A DNA stretch of 8,150 bases. Source: Opitutaceae bacterium. Its GTDB lineage: Bacteria; Verrucomicrobiota; Verrucomicrobiae; Opitutales; Opitutaceae. The translations under genes were made by a program, and so were the position numbers. The notes below the pieces were generated by a model. The model did no database searches and was not told the DNA's origin. It saw nothing but the letters and a program-made list of their open reading frames with translations. Position 1 is the stretch's first letter. Each line of letters starts with the position of its first letter. Location: assembly GCA_031266495.1 (NCBI GenBank), contig JAISAX010000916.1, positions 1-8,150 on the forward strand, in the 5' to 3' direction. This document shows positions 6,196-8,150 of the stretch, in pieces.

Positions 6196-6231
6196 ACACT
6201 GCACGCGAGACGCGTACGCTCCCCGGACCGG
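6196..6231. repeat. Third, decayed copy of the CGCGAGACGCG palindrome with CTCCCCGGACC tail
   Basis: This closely matches 280-315. It keeps GCACGCG/CGCGTAC around AGA (one stem mismatch) and the tail CTCCCCGGACCGG. Upstream, CTGAACACT corresponds to the right end of the palindrome at 261-283, but the rest of that partner has decayed. After it come three CCCCCGGC words (about 6235-6262) and a 10-bp palindrome, TATGTACATA, at 6293-6302. The remaining spacer to 6417 becomes AT-rich and probably holds the promoter of the next gene, although no confident -10/-35 pair is visible. Confidence 0.75.
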
Positions 6232-6417
6232 CAAACCCCCGGCCCCCGGCTCACGCCCCCGGCTGCGTGCCTCCAGGTATCACGACCCTGTTTATGTACA
6301 TATCCAGTAATATGATGCTTTCGTTCTTCGGCGCGGCGTGGCAAGGTTTCCTGTGATTTCACTGCCTCCTCCCAACCAATAATCAATCCGTCACACAATA
6401 TTAGTATTCTCGCTTCC

Positions 6418-7212
6418 ATGAACTATACCATGAACTATAAATATATTATCAAGAAGACGCTGGCCATCGTTTCCGCTTTCGGCCTGATCTCGTCAGCGGC
6501 TCATGCCGCGCTGGCTATCAGCAAGAACGACATTGTGAATAATACGTTCACCTATTCCATCGTCACCACCGGCACCCCCAATGCCGAGGCCGTCCAGATC
6601 AACGGTGTTACCGTTGTGTCTCCGACAACTCCCGCCAATCCTCTTGAACGGATGAGAGAAGATGTCCTTGCAAGACCCAATGCCAATTTCAGACGGGATA
6701 GCAATTATTTCCTGGTCTCACCGGACAATAATACAACCACGGCATCCGTTACTTACAAATTTGATTTTACCGATGCAGGCTATTATATCAACACGGCGAC
6801 TTTCAGCGACGGTTTGCGGACATTCAATAGTAATGCGACTGTGCAGACAGAATATAGCCTGACGGGCGCGGAGGGATCGTGGGTCACTCTAAAGATAATC
6901 AACAAGGTAACCACAACCAGGGCTTACAGTGCGAATGCTTCCATTTTGCCAGAGTCGCCCACGAGCATCATCTATTACCGGGTCAGTTTTGTGGCAGGCG
7001 AGGCGTCAACAATGGGGAACAACGGCCAACAATGGGGGCGTACGGACGAGCAGACTACTGCCGAGGCGTTCAAGGCCGCCTTTACATTGCTTCCGGTTTC
7101 TCCGGTTCCGGAGCCTGAAACATGGACTTTGTTGGCAGGGATTGTCAGCGCAGGCATCATGCTGGTCCGTTTTGTCATCGTCCGTCGCGACAGGACTCAA
7201 CGTATGGGCTGA
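6418..7212 (+). CDS. PEP-CTERM sorting domain protein, exported
   Basis: The 264-residue product has a Sec signal peptide: KYIIKK, hydrophobic TLAIVSAFGLISSA, and likely cleavage after AHA at residue 30. It ends with a PEP-CTERM signal: VPEPETW at about 230-236, a hydrophobic segment to about 255, and the basic RRDR. This signal is known to direct processing by an exosortase and delivery to the surface or exopolysaccharide matrix. The mature part is Thr/Ser/Asn-rich with alternating beta-like patterns and no cysteine, and I recognise no domain. The start region has CATGAACTATA twice (6417-6427 and 6429-6439), so the ATGs at 6418 and 6430 are both possible; neither has a clear Shine-Dalgarno. 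It is more AT-rich than its neighbours. No exosortase gene is in the window. Confidence 0.85.
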   Translation: MNYTMNYKYIIKKTLAIVSAFGLISSAAHAALAISKNDIVNNTFTYSIVTTGTPNAEAVQINGVTVVSPTTPANPLERMREDVLARPNANFRRDSNYFLVSPDNNTTTASVTYKFDFTDAGYYINTATFSDGLRTFNSNATVQTEYSLTGAEGSWVTLKIINKVTTTRAYSANASILPESPTSIIYYRVSFVAGEASTMGNNGQQWGRTDEQTTAEAFKAAFTLLPVSPVPEPETWTLLAGIVSAGIMLVRFVIVRRDRTQRMG

Positions 7213-7252
7213 ACTATAATAAATCCGCAGCGTCTTGATACTCTCCTCTCCT

Positions 7253-7265
7253 CCCCCCCCCCCCC
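7253..7265. repeat. Pure C tract (13 nt) just before the prepilin-like gene
   Basis: Thirteen C residues, preceded by the pyrimidine stretch CTCTCCTCTCCT, lie 40 nt after the PEP-CTERM stop codon and end only 7 nt before the next ATG. The tract occupies the place where a Shine-Dalgarno would normally be, so any length change alters the immediate leader of the prepilin-like gene. Confidence 0.85.
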
Positions 7266-7272
7266 TCCGAAA

Positions 7273-8046
7273 ATGAAAAACAGCGATCCTGCCCTCCACT
7301 CCTGTACGGCGTTACGCCCGGCTACTCTGGCCATTACGCCTGATATTGGTAACGGGAACGCCTTTACGCTGGTCGAGTTGTTAACCGTTATCGCCATTAT
7401 CGGAATACTTGCGGCCATCCTGGTTCCGACGGTTGCGGTGGTGCGGGAGAAGGGGCGGACGGCGGTTTGTGTATCCAATCTGCGACAGGTGGGCATCGCG
7501 CTCGTCACGTATGCGACGGATAACAAGGGCCGTCTGCCGGTGCAATATTGGTGGAACAACACCGCCGCCCCTCCCGCTCTGGCTATCACTGGCAATTCCA
7601 CCGATCCGGCGGTGCGTTCCAATGGACTCGGGTTTCTGGTTTCCTACGGGTATCTCGGTGGTCCGGGAGAAGGGGGCGTCGCCCGGCTGATCGGCGGTGG
7701 GAAGCCGCAAGTCCTTCGTTGTCCCAACGATCACAATCTTTTTTTCAACAGGCCCGGTGGCAGCACCTGGTGCAGTTATGTGTATCAAAGTCCGTATCCG
7801 ACATTGTCGGGCGGGACCGACGCCACTCGTCCCAATACGATCGATGTCATGGCGTCCCGGATGGCTATGGTGGCGGATGCGGCGCAGGTTTTTGCCAACA
7901 ATCCTCCTGCTCACGGTGGACGTCGCACGGCTGTTCTTTATGGTGGCGGGCAGGTTATGTTGCGTCCCTGGCGCGGCGGAGCAAACGGGTTGAGTCTGGA
8001 ATCCCAGCCAAAGAACTTCGATCTGGCAACCGGACTGCGCAATTGA
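7273..8046 (+). CDS. Prepilin-type N-terminal methylation protein with degenerate H-X9-DG tail
   Basis: The 257-residue product has a type IV pilin/pseudopilin signal: a 30-residue leader ending GNGNA, then FTLVELLTVIAIIGILAAILVPTV (31-54), with the conserved Glu at mature position 5 (E35). The region CVSNLRQVGIALVTYATDNKGRLP (66-89) and the LRCPND motif (C150) match the DUF1559-like prepilin-type proteins abundant in Planctomycetes, Verrucomicrobia and Lentisphaerae. Those often end in an H-X9-DG motif; here H214 is followed by nine residues and then GG (224-225) instead of DG. The leader is long for the class, and no internal Met gives a shorter start. There is no Shine-Dalgarno; a C tract stands just upstream. 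Such proteins are probably cleaved by a prepilin peptidase and held in the envelope; their role is not known. Confidence 0.85.
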   Translation: MKNSDPALHSCTALRPATLAITPDIGNGNAFTLVELLTVIAIIGILAAILVPTVAVVREKGRTAVCVSNLRQVGIALVTYATDNKGRLPVQYWWNNTAAPPALAITGNSTDPAVRSNGLGFLVSYGYLGGPGEGGVARLIGGGKPQVLRCPNDHNLFFNRPGGSTWCSYVYQSPYPTLSGGTDATRPNTIDVMASRMAMVADAAQVFANNPPAHGGRRTAVLYGGGQVMLRPWRGGANGLSLESQPKNFDLATGLRN

Positions 8047-8074
8047 ACAATCGAATATACACAATCGAATATAC
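8047..8074. repeat. 14-bp tandem direct repeat after the prepilin-like gene
   Basis: ACAATCGAATATAC is present twice without mismatch (8047-8060 and 8061-8074), followed by a partial ACAA. It begins immediately after the stop codon. It shares the AATCGAA word with the 7-bp array at 6146-6173. Function is unknown. Confidence 0.85.
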
Positions 8075-8079
8075 ACAAC

Positions 8080-8107
8080 AGGAATTGTATTCCTCCCCCC
8101 CCCCCCC
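8080..8107 (+). terminator. Hairpin followed by a 13-C tract, possible 3' end element
   Basis: AGGAAT (8080-8085) pairs perfectly with ATTCCT (8089-8094) around TGT, and the 13-C tract starts at the next base (8095-8107). It is 33 nt past the prepilin-like stop codon. A hairpin followed by a homopolymer has the layout of an intrinsic terminator, but the homopolymer is C rather than T, so ordinary intrinsic termination is not expected. Whether it marks a transcript end is inference. Confidence 0.35.
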
Positions 8108-8131
8108 GCCGGCTCGGGGCCCTGCCCGCAA

Positions 8132-8150
8132 GGCCACGCCAGGGGTGGCC
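8132..8150. repeat. Palindrome at the right window edge
   Basis: GGCCAC (8132-8137) pairs with GTGGCC (8145-8150) across a 7-nt loop. The window ends here, so the element may be longer. It contains GCCAC-like words as in the dispersed palindrome family but has a different loop, so membership is unclear. Confidence 0.5.

Noticed and set aside
6397..6408. TAGTAT as a -10 box for the PEP-CTERM gene
   Set aside because: No acceptable -35 element lies at the right distance and the sequence is simply AT-rich, so it was not listed as a promoter.
5823..6419. Minus-strand open frames in the spacer after the LacI-family gene
   Set aside because: They translate the dispersed palindromes (GTGFQPV, WHGLPAR and HGQDAHAT-type words) and show no protein-like conservation or start signal.

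Overview
The window looks like a chromosomal segment from a GC-rich Verrucomicrobiota-type bacterium, possibly close to Opitutaceae. This is inferred from the combination of a PEP-CTERM surface protein, a Planctomycetes/Verrucomicrobia-style prepilin-like protein with a trace of an H-X9-DG motif, an FAD-dependent oxidoreductase beside AraC and LacI regulators, an Rpn-type nuclease, and gene-poor spacers full of short palindromes and pure C tracts. No rRNA, tRNA or other taxonomic marker is present, so the assignment is tentative.

Layout. Positions 1-506 hold no credible gene: a 13-bp tandem repeat, a dense cluster of perfect triloop palindromes, a 16-bp tandem GGACC/GGATC array and an 18-G tract. 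An Rpn/YhgA-like PD-(D/E)XK nuclease follows on the plus strand (507-1619). A short convergent spacer with a 14-C tract and a possible hairpin separates it from a minus-strand FAD oxidoreductase (1764-3668). That gene is divergent from an AraC-family regulator (3770-4651), and their shared spacer carries three copies of a CAT(C/G)TCGCCCG word. A LacI-family regulator (4761-5855) follows in the same direction. Positions 5856-6417 are a second gene-free spacer with the same palindrome families as the left end. The right end carries a PEP-CTERM protein (6418-7212), a prepilin-like protein (7273-8046) and a repeat-rich tail.

How the genes may work together. The oxidoreductase with its divergent AraC regulator and the downstream LacI regulator looks like a small locally controlled metabolic unit, probably carbohydrate-related; the substrate cannot be read from sequence. 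The last two genes encode envelope-directed proteins with different sorting signals.

The most unusual content is non-coding. Ten palindromes in the two spacers have differing stems of about 6-10 bp, and all but one are perfect or near perfect around a 3-nt centre. In all ten the centre reads NGA on one strand. One subfamily is followed in all five copies by GCCAC; the other is followed in all three anchor copies by CTCCCCGGACC. Separately, five uninterrupted C/G runs of 13-18 nt occur, every one of them between genes.
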